A stretch of 64,000 nt of DNA from Capnocytophaga sputigena (GTDB taxonomy: Bacteria; Bacteroidota; Bacteroidia; Flavobacteriales; Flavobacteriaceae). The notes under the pieces were generated by a model that saw only the letters and a program-made list of their open reading frames with translations, was not told the DNA's origin and did not search any database. The stretch covers positions 248,001 to 312,000 of the forward strand of contig NZ_UAVP01000003.1 in the NCBI RefSeq assembly GCF_900446695.1, read 5' to 3'. Positions 44,079 to 52,033 of the stretch are shown here, piece after piece. The translations under genes and the position numbers were made by a program. The number at the start of each line of letters is the position of its first letter. The stretch's first letter is position 1.

Positions 44079-44133
44079 AAGATAGGTTTTAAGGATTAAC
44101 AAGTATCACCTTAAACCCTATCTTGTTTTTTTT
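44079..44133. terminator. Terminator between barrel gene and NamZ-like gene
   Basis: AAGATAGGTTTTAAGG (44079-44094) pairs with CCTTAAACCCTATCTT (44109-44124) with one mismatch, followed by G and T8. It ends the barrel transcript and lies at the end of the convergent NamZ-like gene. Confidence 0.8.
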
Positions 44134-45346
44134 AATATAGTAGGTATTTTTTCCTTACTTCTTTGAATTTTTCTAACTCTTTTTGCCAAGTTTGACGTAT
44201 TTCAGCTTCAGTTTTACCTTCTATAATTTGTTTTTTTAGAGCATCAGTACCTGCTATTCTATTGAAAGAGGAAGTGAAGAAAGGCGTTTTCACCCCTTTA
44301 CTTTGTTCAAAAGCCTTTTTAAGCCAAGAAAGATTGAGTTGATTTAAGCGAGGCGTTTTACTCAAATCTTCTCCATAACACAATTTCCCATTAAACTTTG
44401 GATTTTTATCTCCCGCATTAGGGTGAGGTGTAAAACTAAAAGTACTTTTCGCAAAATAAGGTGAACCATAAATTTGAAATTGCTGAGAAGTACCACGCCC
44501 CATACTCACATTAGCCCCCTCAAAGAAACACAAACTGGGGTATAAATTTATTGACACATCATTAGGCAAATTGGGCGATGGTTTTACTGGCAGGCTATAA
44601 GATGTTTGGTGAGTATAATTTGCTAACGAAATCACCTTTAAATCGGCTGTAATACCTTCGTGCAACCATTTTTCACCATTAATCATCTGGGCGTATTCAC
44701 CAATAGTCATTCCATAGACCACAGGCACAGGGTGCATCCCTATAAAACTCTTGAGTTGCGGTTTCAGCACAGGACCATCAATATAATGTGCATTAGGATT
44801 AGGACGATCTAACACTATTATAGGAATATGTTGCTCAGCGCAAGCCTCCATTACATAGTGTAAAGTAGAAATATAAGTATAGAAACGCACCCCTACATCT
44901 TGTAAATCGAAGAGTACAAGGTCTACCCCTTTCAACTGTTCAGGGGTAGGCTTTTTATTTTTACCATAGAGTGAAATGATAGGCAAGCCCGTTTTAGAGT
45001 CTTTACCATCTTTTACCACTTCACCTGCATCAGCTTCTCCTCTAAATCCGTGTTCGGGAGCAAAAACCTTACTGATATTTATTTTCTTCTTCAATAGTGT
45101 ATCTACTAAATGTACATAATTGTCTTTTTCAGTCTTCACAATTCCTGTTTGGTTAGTAACTACAGCTATATTTTTTGCACGCAAATCCTTAATATAAAGA
45201 TACATTCGGTTTGCGCCTACAACTACTTCTTTTGTCTGTTTTTCAGCTTTTTGCGCAGAAGAGTAGTCTTGTGATTGTCCATTATTTTTGCACGAAATGA
45301 ACGTACATAAGAAAAAAAGTGTAATTTTGGCACTTCTAAAAGGCAT
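44132..45346 (-). CDS. DUF1343 / NamZ-like exo-beta-N-acetylmuramidase, lipoprotein
   Basis: The best start is the ATG at 45346, giving MPFRSAKITLFFLCTFISC, a lipoprotein signal, and about 404 residues; an ATG at 45373 is also possible, while the frame from 45478 begins upstream of the promoter and is rejected. The DUF1343 domain contains VVTNQTGIV, FAPEHGFRGEADAGE, VDLVLFDLQDVGVRFYTYI, VLDRPNPN and YPSLCFFEGANVSMGRGT, the NamZ pattern. Characterised NamZ enzymes release N-acetylmuramic acid from the non-reducing end of peptidoglycan fragments, so this one probably serves wall recycling. It is divergent from the ABC permease gene with only 7 bases between the starts. Confidence 0.88.
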   Translation of the reverse strand: MPFRSAKITLFFLCTFISCKNNGQSQDYSSAQKAEKQTKEVVVGANRMYLYIKDLRAKNIAVVTNQTGIVKTEKDNYVHLVDTLLKKKINISKVFAPEHGFRGEADAGEVVKDGKDSKTGLPIISLYGKNKKPTPEQLKGVDLVLFDLQDVGVRFYTYISTLHYVMEACAEQHIPIIVLDRPNPNAHYIDGPVLKPQLKSFIGMHPVPVVYGMTIGEYAQMINGEKWLHEGITADLKVISLANYTHQTSYSLPVKPSPNLPNDVSINLYPSLCFFEGANVSMGRGTSQQFQIYGSPYFAKSTFSFTPHPNAGDKNPKFNGKLCYGEDLSKTPRLNQLNLSWLKKAFEQSKGVKTPFFTSSFNRIAGTDALKKQIIEGKTEAEIRQTWQKELEKFKEVRKKYLLY

Positions 45347-45353
45347 TATTGTT

Positions 45354-46592
45354 TTGAATATTGAATATTTCATAGCAAAAAGAGTTATTTTCTCAAAAGG
45401 GGACAAAGGTACAATTTCTTCTCCAATTATCAAAATGGCAATAGCTGCTATTGCTGTAGGAATGGTGATGATGCTCATTGCTATTGCTACAGGTATTGGT
45501 TTGCAACAAAAGATTAGAGAAAAATTAGTAGTTTTCCACGGTCACATACAAATTTTCGATTATGGCAGTAATGCTTCACAAGTTACTACCAAACCTATTA
45601 GCATACAACAGGACTTTTACCCTAATTTTTCGGTAGTACCCGAAGTTACTCATATTCAAGCAGTAGCAACCAAAGGCGGAATTATCCGTACCGAGAATAC
45701 TTACGAATCCATTCTCGCTAAAGGTGTAGGACAAGATTACAATTGGTCACTCATTCGCGATTTTATTACCGAAGGGCGCACTCCTAATGTATCAAGTGAA
45801 GAACTGACTGATGAGATACTGATGTCTACCTATTTAGCTAACAGACTGCACCTTAAACTCGGCGACCGCTGCCAAGCTATCTTCTTAAAAGACGAAGCTG
45901 CTCAAGCTCCTAACCAGCGCAATTTTAAAATTGTAGGTTTATACAACAGTGGCTTTCAAGAGTTTGATGCATCGTATATCTTCACTGATATTCGTCATAT
46001 TCAAAAAATCAACAAATGGAAAGCTGATGAGATAGGCAATTTTGAACTTTTTATCAAAGATTTTGATCGTATTGAGATGGTAGGCAAACAGGTATACGGC
46101 AAAATCGGTACTTTCCTCGATTCACAAACAATTATTCAAAGATTCCCCTTTATTTTTGAGTGGCTCAGTATGTTTGATTTTAATATCTACCTCATCATAG
46201 GGATAATGATAGTTGTAGGTGGATTTAATATGATTACAGCTATTCTTGTGCTCATTTTAGAGAAAACTCCAATGATAGGAACTCTAAAAAGTTTAGGAGC
46301 TTCTGACCGCAGTATTCGCAAGATTTTTTTATACAACGCTACCTATATCATAGGTTTAGGCTTATTATGGGGTAATATTTTAGGGTTCTTATTATTGTGG
46401 TTACAACAGCGTTATAGTATTATCAAGTTAGATCCAGCAACCTATTATGTAAGTGAAGTACCTATTGCCTTCGCTCCCTTGTGGGTAATATTACTGAACA
46501 TAGGAGTTTTACTATTGTGTTTACTAATGTTGCTCATCCCCACCTATGTGATTACCAAAATATCACCTACTAAATCGATGAAATTCTCATAG
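45354..46592 (+). CDS. LolC/E-type ABC transporter permease
   Basis: The start chosen is TTG at 45354, which gives MNIEYFIAKRVIFSKGDKGT, the usual beginning of this Flavobacterial permease; the ATG at 45288 lies inside the NamZ-like gene and before the candidate -7 element at 45322-45329. The protein, about 412 residues, has a first helix (about 27-47), a large periplasmic MacB-like domain and three C-terminal helices, with MIGTLKSLGASDRSIRKIFL as the ATPase loop, ending in TKISPTKSMKFS. LolC/E proteins extract lipoproteins from the inner membrane for export; the ATPase LolD is not nearby. The TTG start is the main uncertainty. Confidence 0.85.
   Translation: MNIEYFIAKRVIFSKGDKGTISSPIIKMAIAAIAVGMVMMLIAIATGIGLQQKIREKLVVFHGHIQIFDYGSNASQVTTKPISIQQDFYPNFSVVPEVTHIQAVATKGGIIRTENTYESILAKGVGQDYNWSLIRDFITEGRTPNVSSEELTDEILMSTYLANRLHLKLGDRCQAIFLKDEAAQAPNQRNFKIVGLYNSGFQEFDASYIFTDIRHIQKINKWKADEIGNFELFIKDFDRIEMVGKQVYGKIGTFLDSQTIIQRFPFIFEWLSMFDFNIYLIIGIMIVVGGFNMITAILVLILEKTPMIGTLKSLGASDRSIRKIFLYNATYIIGLGLLWGNILGFLLLWLQQRYSIIKLDPATYYVSEVPIAFAPLWVILLNIGVLLLCLLMLLIPTYVITKISPTKSMKFS
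45404..45434 (-). promoter_or_regulatory. NamZ-like gene promoter inside the permease gene
   Basis: Minus strand: TTTG (45431-45434), 19 bases, TACCTTTG (45404-45411). The whole promoter is within the first 30 codons of the divergent permease gene. Confidence 0.68.
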
Positions 46593-46642
46593 TTCCTAAT
46601 CCCTAACTCCTATTTTCTAAACTTAATTAATTATAAATCTAT

Positions 46643-47179
46643 ATGAAACACTTTTTGTTAACTTTAGTACTTTTTTCAGTAGCAACTTTAGCAATGGCAC
46701 AAAGCCCTAATATTTTAGACCCCGATTATCAAAACAGCCATCCAAATCGCTGGACATACGGAGGAAATATAGGCTTGAGCTATACTTATGGCTTAGGAGT
46801 TGATATATCTCCACGTGTGGGATATAAAATCACTGATGATTTAGAATTAGCTGCCATTGTAAATGGTTCGCTACAACACAGTGAGTATTATCGCAGTCTC
46901 TCTGTATCTGTAGGTCCTGCGTTATCTTATTATATAGGAAGAACAGCCTACGTAAGCACTAGTTATCAGCATTATTTCATCTCTCAAAAACACAAAACTA
47001 CTGATATTAAATACAATACTGAAGAGGACGCTCTTTACATAGGGGGAGGTTATATGCAGAACATAGGAGGCAATGTGTATGTGCAAATAGGTGCAAGTTA
47101 CAATGTACTCTACAAAAAAGACAAGAGCATTTTCAGCACTGGCTTTATACCCAATGTAGGAATTGTTATCGGGTTGTAA
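46643..47179 (+). CDS. Small outer-membrane beta-barrel protein
   Basis: This 178-residue protein starts MKHFLLTLVLFSVATLAMAQ, a signal peptide, followed by a run of amphipathic beta strands: YGGNIGLSYTYGLGVDISP, VSVGPALSYYIG, TAYVSTSYQHYF, ALYIGGGYMQNIGGNVYVQI and FIPNVGIVIGL at the end. It fits an eight- to ten-strand outer-membrane barrel. I cannot assign a family. It follows the ABC permease after 50 bases and may be co-transcribed. Confidence 0.75.
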   Translation: MKHFLLTLVLFSVATLAMAQSPNILDPDYQNSHPNRWTYGGNIGLSYTYGLGVDISPRVGYKITDDLELAAIVNGSLQHSEYYRSLSVSVGPALSYYIGRTAYVSTSYQHYFISQKHKTTDIKYNTEEDALYIGGGYMQNIGGNVYVQIGASYNVLYKKDKSIFSTGFIPNVGIVIGL

Positions 47180-47210
47180 TTGGCTAATTAACAAATTATT
47201 CGTACCTTTG
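47180..47210 (+). promoter_or_regulatory. Promoter of the U32 peptidase unit
   Basis: TTGG (47180-47183), 19 bases, TACCTTTG (47203-47210), 24 bases before the ATG. Confidence 0.7.
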
Positions 47211-47234
47211 CGCCCTCAATCACTATAAATAATA

Positions 47235-48479
47235 ATGACAAATACAGGAAAAATTGAACTAATGGCACCTGCCGGAAACTTCGAGTCGCTACAAGCGGCT
47301 ATAGACAACGGTGCCGACTCAGTATACTTCGGGGTAGACCAGCTCAATATGCGCGCAAGAGCAAGCATTAACTTCACTATTGACGACCTTGACGAAATTG
47401 CTCGCCGCTGTGCTCCTAAAGGTATCCGTACCTACCTCACCCTCAACACTATTATCTACGACCACGACCTTTCTATCATCAAAACACTACTTGATGCTGC
47501 AAAAAAAACAGGACTTACTGCAGTGATTGCAATGGATCAGGCTGTAATAGCCTACGCTCGACAAATAGGAATGGAAGTGCATATCTCTACTCAAATCAAC
47601 ATTACCAACATCGAAACTGTGCGCTTCTACGCTATGTTCGCCGATACAATGGTGATGAGTCGTGAGCTCAGTTTGCGACAAATTAAAAAGATATGTGAGC
47701 AAATAGAAAAAGAGCAAATCAAAGGTCCTTCAGGCAATCTAGTAGAAATAGAAATATTTGGGCACGGGGCACTTTGTATGGCAGTATCAGGCAAGTGTTA
47801 TTTGAGTTTGCACTCTCACAATTCTTCAGCCAATAGAGGTGCTTGCAAACAAAATTGCCGTAAAAAATATACTGTAATCGACCAAGAAAGCGGTTTTGAA
47901 ATAGAACTTGACAACGAATATATGATGTCTCCTAAAGACCTCTGTACTATCGACTTTCTCGACCAAGTAATCGATACTGGCGCAAAAGTATTGAAAATTG
48001 AAGGTCGTGGGCGAGCTCCTGAGTACGTTGCTACAGTAATTCGCACTTATCGCGAAGCTATTGATGCCTATTACGCAGGAACTTACTCCAAAAATAAGTT
48101 TGAAGGATGGATAGAAACCCTCAAAACAGTCTACAATCGTGGCTTCTGGGGAGGTTATTACTTAGGACAAAAATTGGGTGAATGGAGTGAAAACCCTGGT
48201 TCTAACGCTACCCAAAAGAAAGTGTATATCGGGCAAGGCAAACACTACTTCCCTAAAACAGGTATCGCTGAATTTGCTATCGAAGCCTTTGATATAAAAA
48301 TAGGCGATAAACTCCTCATCACAGGTCCCTCTACAGGGGTACAAGAACTTGAACTTACTAGTATGATGGTGAACGATGTGCCTGCTGAGCGTGCTAAAAA
48401 AGGGGATTCGTGTACCATTAAAACTGATTTCAGAGTGCGATTATCAGATAAACTTTATAAAATAGTTAAAAATAATTAA
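47235..48479 (+). CDS. U32-family peptidase-like protein (TrhP/YegQ type)
   Basis: This 414-residue protein starts MTNTGKIELMAPAGNFESLQ. The U32 signature EIFGHGALCMAVSGKCYLS is followed by RGACKQNCRKKY, giving the Cys set that binds an iron-sulfur cluster in several U32 proteins. Family members are annotated as peptidases but TrhP (YegQ) and RlhA modify RNA: TrhP makes hydroxyuridine at tRNA position 34, and RlhA hydroxylates a 23S rRNA cytidine. The length fits the TrhP type. I therefore favour a tRNA hydroxylation role over proteolysis, by homology only. It leads a run with uppP, whose start is 2 bases after the stop. Confidence 0.88.
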   Translation: MTNTGKIELMAPAGNFESLQAAIDNGADSVYFGVDQLNMRARASINFTIDDLDEIARRCAPKGIRTYLTLNTIIYDHDLSIIKTLLDAAKKTGLTAVIAMDQAVIAYARQIGMEVHISTQINITNIETVRFYAMFADTMVMSRELSLRQIKKICEQIEKEQIKGPSGNLVEIEIFGHGALCMAVSGKCYLSLHSHNSSANRGACKQNCRKKYTVIDQESGFEIELDNEYMMSPKDLCTIDFLDQVIDTGAKVLKIEGRGRAPEYVATVIRTYREAIDAYYAGTYSKNKFEGWIETLKTVYNRGFWGGYYLGQKLGEWSENPGSNATQKKVYIGQGKHYFPKTGIAEFAIEAFDIKIGDKLLITGPSTGVQELELTSMMVNDVPAERAKKGDSCTIKTDFRVRLSDKLYKIVKNN

Positions 48480-48481
48480 CA

Positions 48482-49288
48482 ATGAACACACTACAAGCTA
48501 TTATAATTGCCATTATTGAAGGGCTTACTGAGTATCTTCCTATTTCGTCTACTGCTCACATGGGCTTTACAGCAGCCCTTATGGGAATACCTGATGACGA
48601 ATATTTGAAAATGTTTCAGGTATCTATACAATTTGGAGCTATTCTCTCAATTGTAGTACTATATTGGCGTAAGTTTTTCAACTTTACTCAATGGCAATTT
48701 TATTTCAAATTAGCTTGTGCTGTAGTTCCTGCTCTTATTCTTGGCAAACTATTCGATGATAAAATAGAAGCTGTTTTGGGTAACCAAAAAGCCATTGCTA
48801 TTACACTTATCATAGGAGGAATAATCCTATTGTTTGTAGACAACTGGTTTAAAAATCCTAACATTCACGATGAGAAACAAATCAGTGTAAAGAAAGCTGT
48901 AACCATTGGCTTTTGGCAATGTTTAGCAATGATGCCAGGCACCTCACGTTCAGCTGCCTCTATCATAGGCGGGATGACCCAAGGACTCACACGTAAAGCT
49001 GCTGCGGAATTCTCCTTTTTTTTAGCCGTCCCTACAATGCTTGCCGTAACTGTATATTCTATTTTCTTGAAGAAATGGGGGGTTGCCGAAGAAAAAGGTT
49101 ACGAGTTGATAATGAAAACTGATGAAAGTTTTTGGTTGTTTATTATAGGTAATGTAATTGCCTTTGTAGTGGCTATGATAGCAGTGAAGTTCTTTATACA
49201 TATCCTCACAAAATTCGGATTTAAAGTATGGGGTATTTATCGCATTGTTATTGGAGTTGCATTGCTAATCTATTTTTCTATAAAATAA
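48482..49288 (+). CDS. uppP: Undecaprenyl-diphosphate phosphatase
   Basis: UppP (BacA) dephosphorylates undecaprenyl diphosphate at the membrane to regenerate the lipid carrier for peptidoglycan and other glycans. The 268-residue protein has about eight helices and both active-site motifs: EGLTEYLPISSTAHM (about 14-28) and PGTSRSAASIIGGM (about 156-169). It follows the U32 gene by 2 bases. Just after it is a PAP2 phosphatase gene that could do a related reaction on the outer face. Confidence 0.97.
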   Translation: MNTLQAIIIAIIEGLTEYLPISSTAHMGFTAALMGIPDDEYLKMFQVSIQFGAILSIVVLYWRKFFNFTQWQFYFKLACAVVPALILGKLFDDKIEAVLGNQKAIAITLIIGGIILLFVDNWFKNPNIHDEKQISVKKAVTIGFWQCLAMMPGTSRSAASIIGGMTQGLTRKAAAEFSFFLAVPTMLAVTVYSIFLKKWGVAEEKGYELIMKTDESFWLFIIGNVIAFVVAMIAVKFFIHILTKFGFKVWGIYRIVIGVALLIYFSIK

Positions 49289-49305
49289 CTACTGATACAC
49301 CTAAA

Positions 49306-50079
49306 ATGAAAATATTATTTCTGACAATAGCTTTTGTTTGTCTGCTCATTCACTCTATAAAAGCTCAGACAGATAGTTTATCAGTAATGGATGAGCAAGG
49401 AATCGTAGCCGACACTCTTCGCAGTGATGCCGAGAAACCACAACTCAAACAAGTAATTTTACCTGCTTCTCTCATTACCTTAGGAATAATCTCTAATGCT
49501 ACCTACATAAACCGCTACGTACAGCGCCACGTTTATAATTATTCTGGTGGACATAAGTTGCGTATTGATGACTATATGCAATACGCTCCCATTGCAAGTG
49601 TTTTTGCCTTTAGCAACTTAGGCGTAAAAGCTAAACACAGCGTAAAAGAACGATTGATTATAGGGGCTACTGCCTATGCTATAATGGGAGCTTTGGTAAA
49701 CGGAGTAAAATATACTGCCAAAATACAACGCCCTGATAGTAGTGCTTTCAACTCCTTTCCTTCAGGACATACAGCAACTGCTTTCACAGGAATGGAAATC
49801 CTATGGCAAGAGTACAAAGATGAAAATGTGTGGGTAGGTATCAGTGGTTATGCTATTGCTACTACCGTGGCAACCCTTCGTTTGTACAACAACCGCCATT
49901 GGATAGGTGATGTATTAGGAGGAGCAGGGATAGGTATCCTTAGTGCAAAAGCAGCTTATTGGCTCTTCCCTTATACTTCAAAACTACTTAAACGTAAAGA
50001 AAAATCATCCGTACAAATGGCTATCTACCCCATTTATTCTGATGAAATGAAAGGTGTAGGGCTAACCCTATTCCACTAA
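49306..50079 (+). CDS. PAP2-type lipid phosphatase, exported
   Basis: The ATG at 49306 gives about 257 residues beginning MKILFLTIAFVCLLIHSIKA, a signal peptide; the open frame from 49228 overlaps uppP and its extra residues are not signal-like, so it is rejected. PAP2 motifs are ordered: KYTAKIQRPDS (KxxxxxxRP), FPSGHTATAF (PSGH) and LYNNRHWIGDVLGGAG (SRxxxxxHxxxD, here NNRHWIGD). Such enzymes remove phosphate from lipid phosphates or pyrophosphates, such as undecaprenyl diphosphate or lipid A. Position next to uppP suggests lipid-carrier recycling. Confidence 0.88.
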   Translation: MKILFLTIAFVCLLIHSIKAQTDSLSVMDEQGIVADTLRSDAEKPQLKQVILPASLITLGIISNATYINRYVQRHVYNYSGGHKLRIDDYMQYAPIASVFAFSNLGVKAKHSVKERLIIGATAYAIMGALVNGVKYTAKIQRPDSSAFNSFPSGHTATAFTGMEILWQEYKDENVWVGISGYAIATTVATLRLYNNRHWIGDVLGGAGIGILSAKAAYWLFPYTSKLLKRKEKSSVQMAIYPIYSDEMKGVGLTLFH

Positions 50080-50092
50080 AAAATAGCTTCTA

Positions 50093-50860
50093 ATGGCAAT
50101 TATTACCACTATTTTAAACAAAGTTCCCCGACCTTGGCTCATCAAATTGAGTTATTGGGTACGCCCCTTTTTATCTTTCTATCTACGAGGTAAAAAATAT
50201 CAAGACCCCATTGACGGAAAGACTTTTAGAAAGTTCTTACCCTATGGCTATGGCAAAGCACGTCCCAATGTACTCTCCCCCTCTACCCTATCATTAGAAC
50301 GCCATAGGTTGTTATGGCTTTATCTTACCCGCGAAACAGACTTCTTTACCAAACCCTTAAAAGTACTACACGTAGCTCCCGAGCAAGCCTTCTACAAGCG
50401 ATTTAAAAAGCAAGCTAACCTCGATTACCTCACAACCGACCTTTATTCGCCTTTAGCAGATGTAAAAGCTGATTTGTGCGCTTTACCCTTTGAAGATGAA
50501 AGTTTTGATGTAGTATTTTGCAACCACGTATTAGAACACATTCCCGATGATACTCAAGCAATGCGAGAACTCTATCGCGTGATAAAAAAAGGTGGTTGGG
50601 GTATCTTCCAAATACCACAAGACTATAACCGAGCTGTCACTTTTGAAGACAATAGTATTACTGACCCTGAAGAGCGTACCCGTATCTTTGGTCAGTACGA
50701 CCACGTTAGAGTGTATGGAATGGATTATTTTAACAAACTTCGTGGCATAGGTTTTGAGGTGGAAGAAATACACTATGCTTCCAAATTATCCACTGAAGAA
50801 ATTGAAAAATATCGTATTGTAGCAAATGAAATTATACCTCTGTGTAAAAAGAAGTTATAG
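50093..50860 (+). CDS. Class I SAM-dependent methyltransferase
   Basis: This 255-residue protein has the Rossmann motifs VLHVAPEQAFYKRF (motif I, modified: HVAPE), DYLTTDLYSP (acidic loop), ADLCALPFEDESFDVVFCNH (motif II/IV) and VLEHIPDDTQAMRELYRVIK, the pattern of Methyltransf_11/25 proteins. It opens LNKVPRPWLIKLSYWVRPF, an N-terminal basic-hydrophobic helix that may touch membranes or glycolipids. The substrate cannot be named. It follows the PAP2 gene after 13 bases. Confidence 0.85.
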   Translation: MAIITTILNKVPRPWLIKLSYWVRPFLSFYLRGKKYQDPIDGKTFRKFLPYGYGKARPNVLSPSTLSLERHRLLWLYLTRETDFFTKPLKVLHVAPEQAFYKRFKKQANLDYLTTDLYSPLADVKADLCALPFEDESFDVVFCNHVLEHIPDDTQAMRELYRVIKKGGWGIFQIPQDYNRAVTFEDNSITDPEERTRIFGQYDHVRVYGMDYFNKLRGIGFEVEEIHYASKLSTEEIEKYRIVANEIIPLCKKKL

Positions 50861-50943
50861 ATAGAAAAATAATAATACATAACTATCTTATTAAAGAGTT
50901 GTTAAAAATGTTAATAAAAACATAAAAAATAATTACAAAAATA

Positions 50944-50974
50944 CTTGTAGATTTGAAAAATAGCAGTATCTTTG
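50944..50974 (+). promoter_or_regulatory. Promoter of the apbE pair
   Basis: CTTG (50944-50947), 19 bases, TATCTTTG (50967-50974), 18 bases before the ATG of the first apbE. Confidence 0.68.
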
Positions 50975-50992
50975 CCGTTTATTCATAAAAAA

Positions 50993-51997
50993 ATGAAAAA
51001 AATATTATTGAGTATCTCCCTACTTTTTGTAGGCTGTCAAACTGAAAAATTACACTTTATAGAAGGTGAAGCGCAGGGCTCTACTTATCATATCAAATAC
51101 ATAAGTAGTAATAATGAAAACTTACAACCTGCTATCGACTCAATTTTGAAGGTGATAGACCAATCAATGTCTACCTACAAACCTGATTCTGATATTTCTA
51201 AAATCAATGCTGGAGATACTTCTGTGGTAGTTGATAAACATTTTAGAAAAGTTTTTGAGGCTTCACAACAAATATGGCAGGAAAGTGAAGGGTTGTTTGA
51301 CCCTACTGTAGGAGTATTAGTAAATGCTTGGGGATTTGGCAAACAAAAAATAGACGATAAAGACCTTCCTACTGATGAAAAGATAGTAGAACTTAAAAAG
51401 TATGTAGGCTTTAATAAAGTACAACTCACTGATAATAATCATATCAAAAAAGAGTACCCTGAAATATTGTTTGACTTTAATGCTATAGCCCAAGGTTATA
51501 CCTCTGATGTAGTTGCCAATTTTCTCAATTCTAAAGGTATTAAAAACTATATCGTAGAAATAGCTGGGGAAATGTTCTTAAAAGGAAAGAATACTATAGA
51601 AAATAAAGCGTGGACAATAGGTGTTGAAAATCCTATCAAACCCTTAGACGAAAAAGAATTAATCACCACTATACAGTTTGAAAATCAAGGATTAGCAACT
51701 TCAGGTAATTATCGCAAAGTATGGACTGATAGCAATGGGCGCAAATACGTGCACTCTATCAACCCGATAACAGGGCGTGCTACCCAAAGTGATGTACTCA
51801 GTGCCACTGTAGTAGCTCCTTCTACAATGTATGCTGATGGTTATGCTACAATGTTTATGGTAATGGGAATGGAAAAGAGTAAAGATTTCTTAGCTAAACA
51901 CCCTAACCTAGCTGTACTTTTAGTGTATAGTAATGAACAAAATCAAGAAATCACTTTTAAAACATACCCTTTTAAAAAATTAGAAGAGAAAAAATAA
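50993..51997 (+). CDS. apbE: FAD:protein FMN transferase (ApbE), lipoprotein
   Basis: ApbE attaches FMN from FAD to Thr or Ser in flavoproteins such as Nqr and Rnf subunits. The ATG at 50993 gives 334 residues starting MKKILLSISLLFVGCQTEK with lipobox FVGC, so it is envelope-anchored. Motifs: QGSTYHIKY, MSTYKPDSDISKIN, GLFDPTVGVLVNAWGFG, FDFNAIAQGYTSDVV, YIVEIAGEMFLKG, LATSGNYRKVW, YVHSINPITG and DGYATMFMVMG (Asp and Thr for Mg2+). All look near canonical, though AQGYT has Gln where many have Lys and the GGE motif reads AGE. It has no flavinylation target nearby, but it is followed by a second, divergent copy after 36 bases. Confidence 0.93.
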   Translation: MKKILLSISLLFVGCQTEKLHFIEGEAQGSTYHIKYISSNNENLQPAIDSILKVIDQSMSTYKPDSDISKINAGDTSVVVDKHFRKVFEASQQIWQESEGLFDPTVGVLVNAWGFGKQKIDDKDLPTDEKIVELKKYVGFNKVQLTDNNHIKKEYPEILFDFNAIAQGYTSDVVANFLNSKGIKNYIVEIAGEMFLKGKNTIENKAWTIGVENPIKPLDEKELITTIQFENQGLATSGNYRKVWTDSNGRKYVHSINPITGRATQSDVLSATVVAPSTMYADGYATMFMVMGMEKSKDFLAKHPNLAVLLVYSNEQNQEITFKTYPFKKLEEKK

Positions 51998-52033
51998 ACT
52001 AACTAAATTATCAATTTTTAAATAGAAGCAAAT

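Noticed and set aside
45288-45353. Upstream ATG start for the LolC/E-type permease
   Set aside because: It lies before the best promoter -7 element and adds residues unlike the family, which begins NIEYFIAKR.
49228-49305. Longer N-terminus for the PAP2 protein
   Set aside because: It overlaps uppP and hides the signal peptide that starts at 49306.
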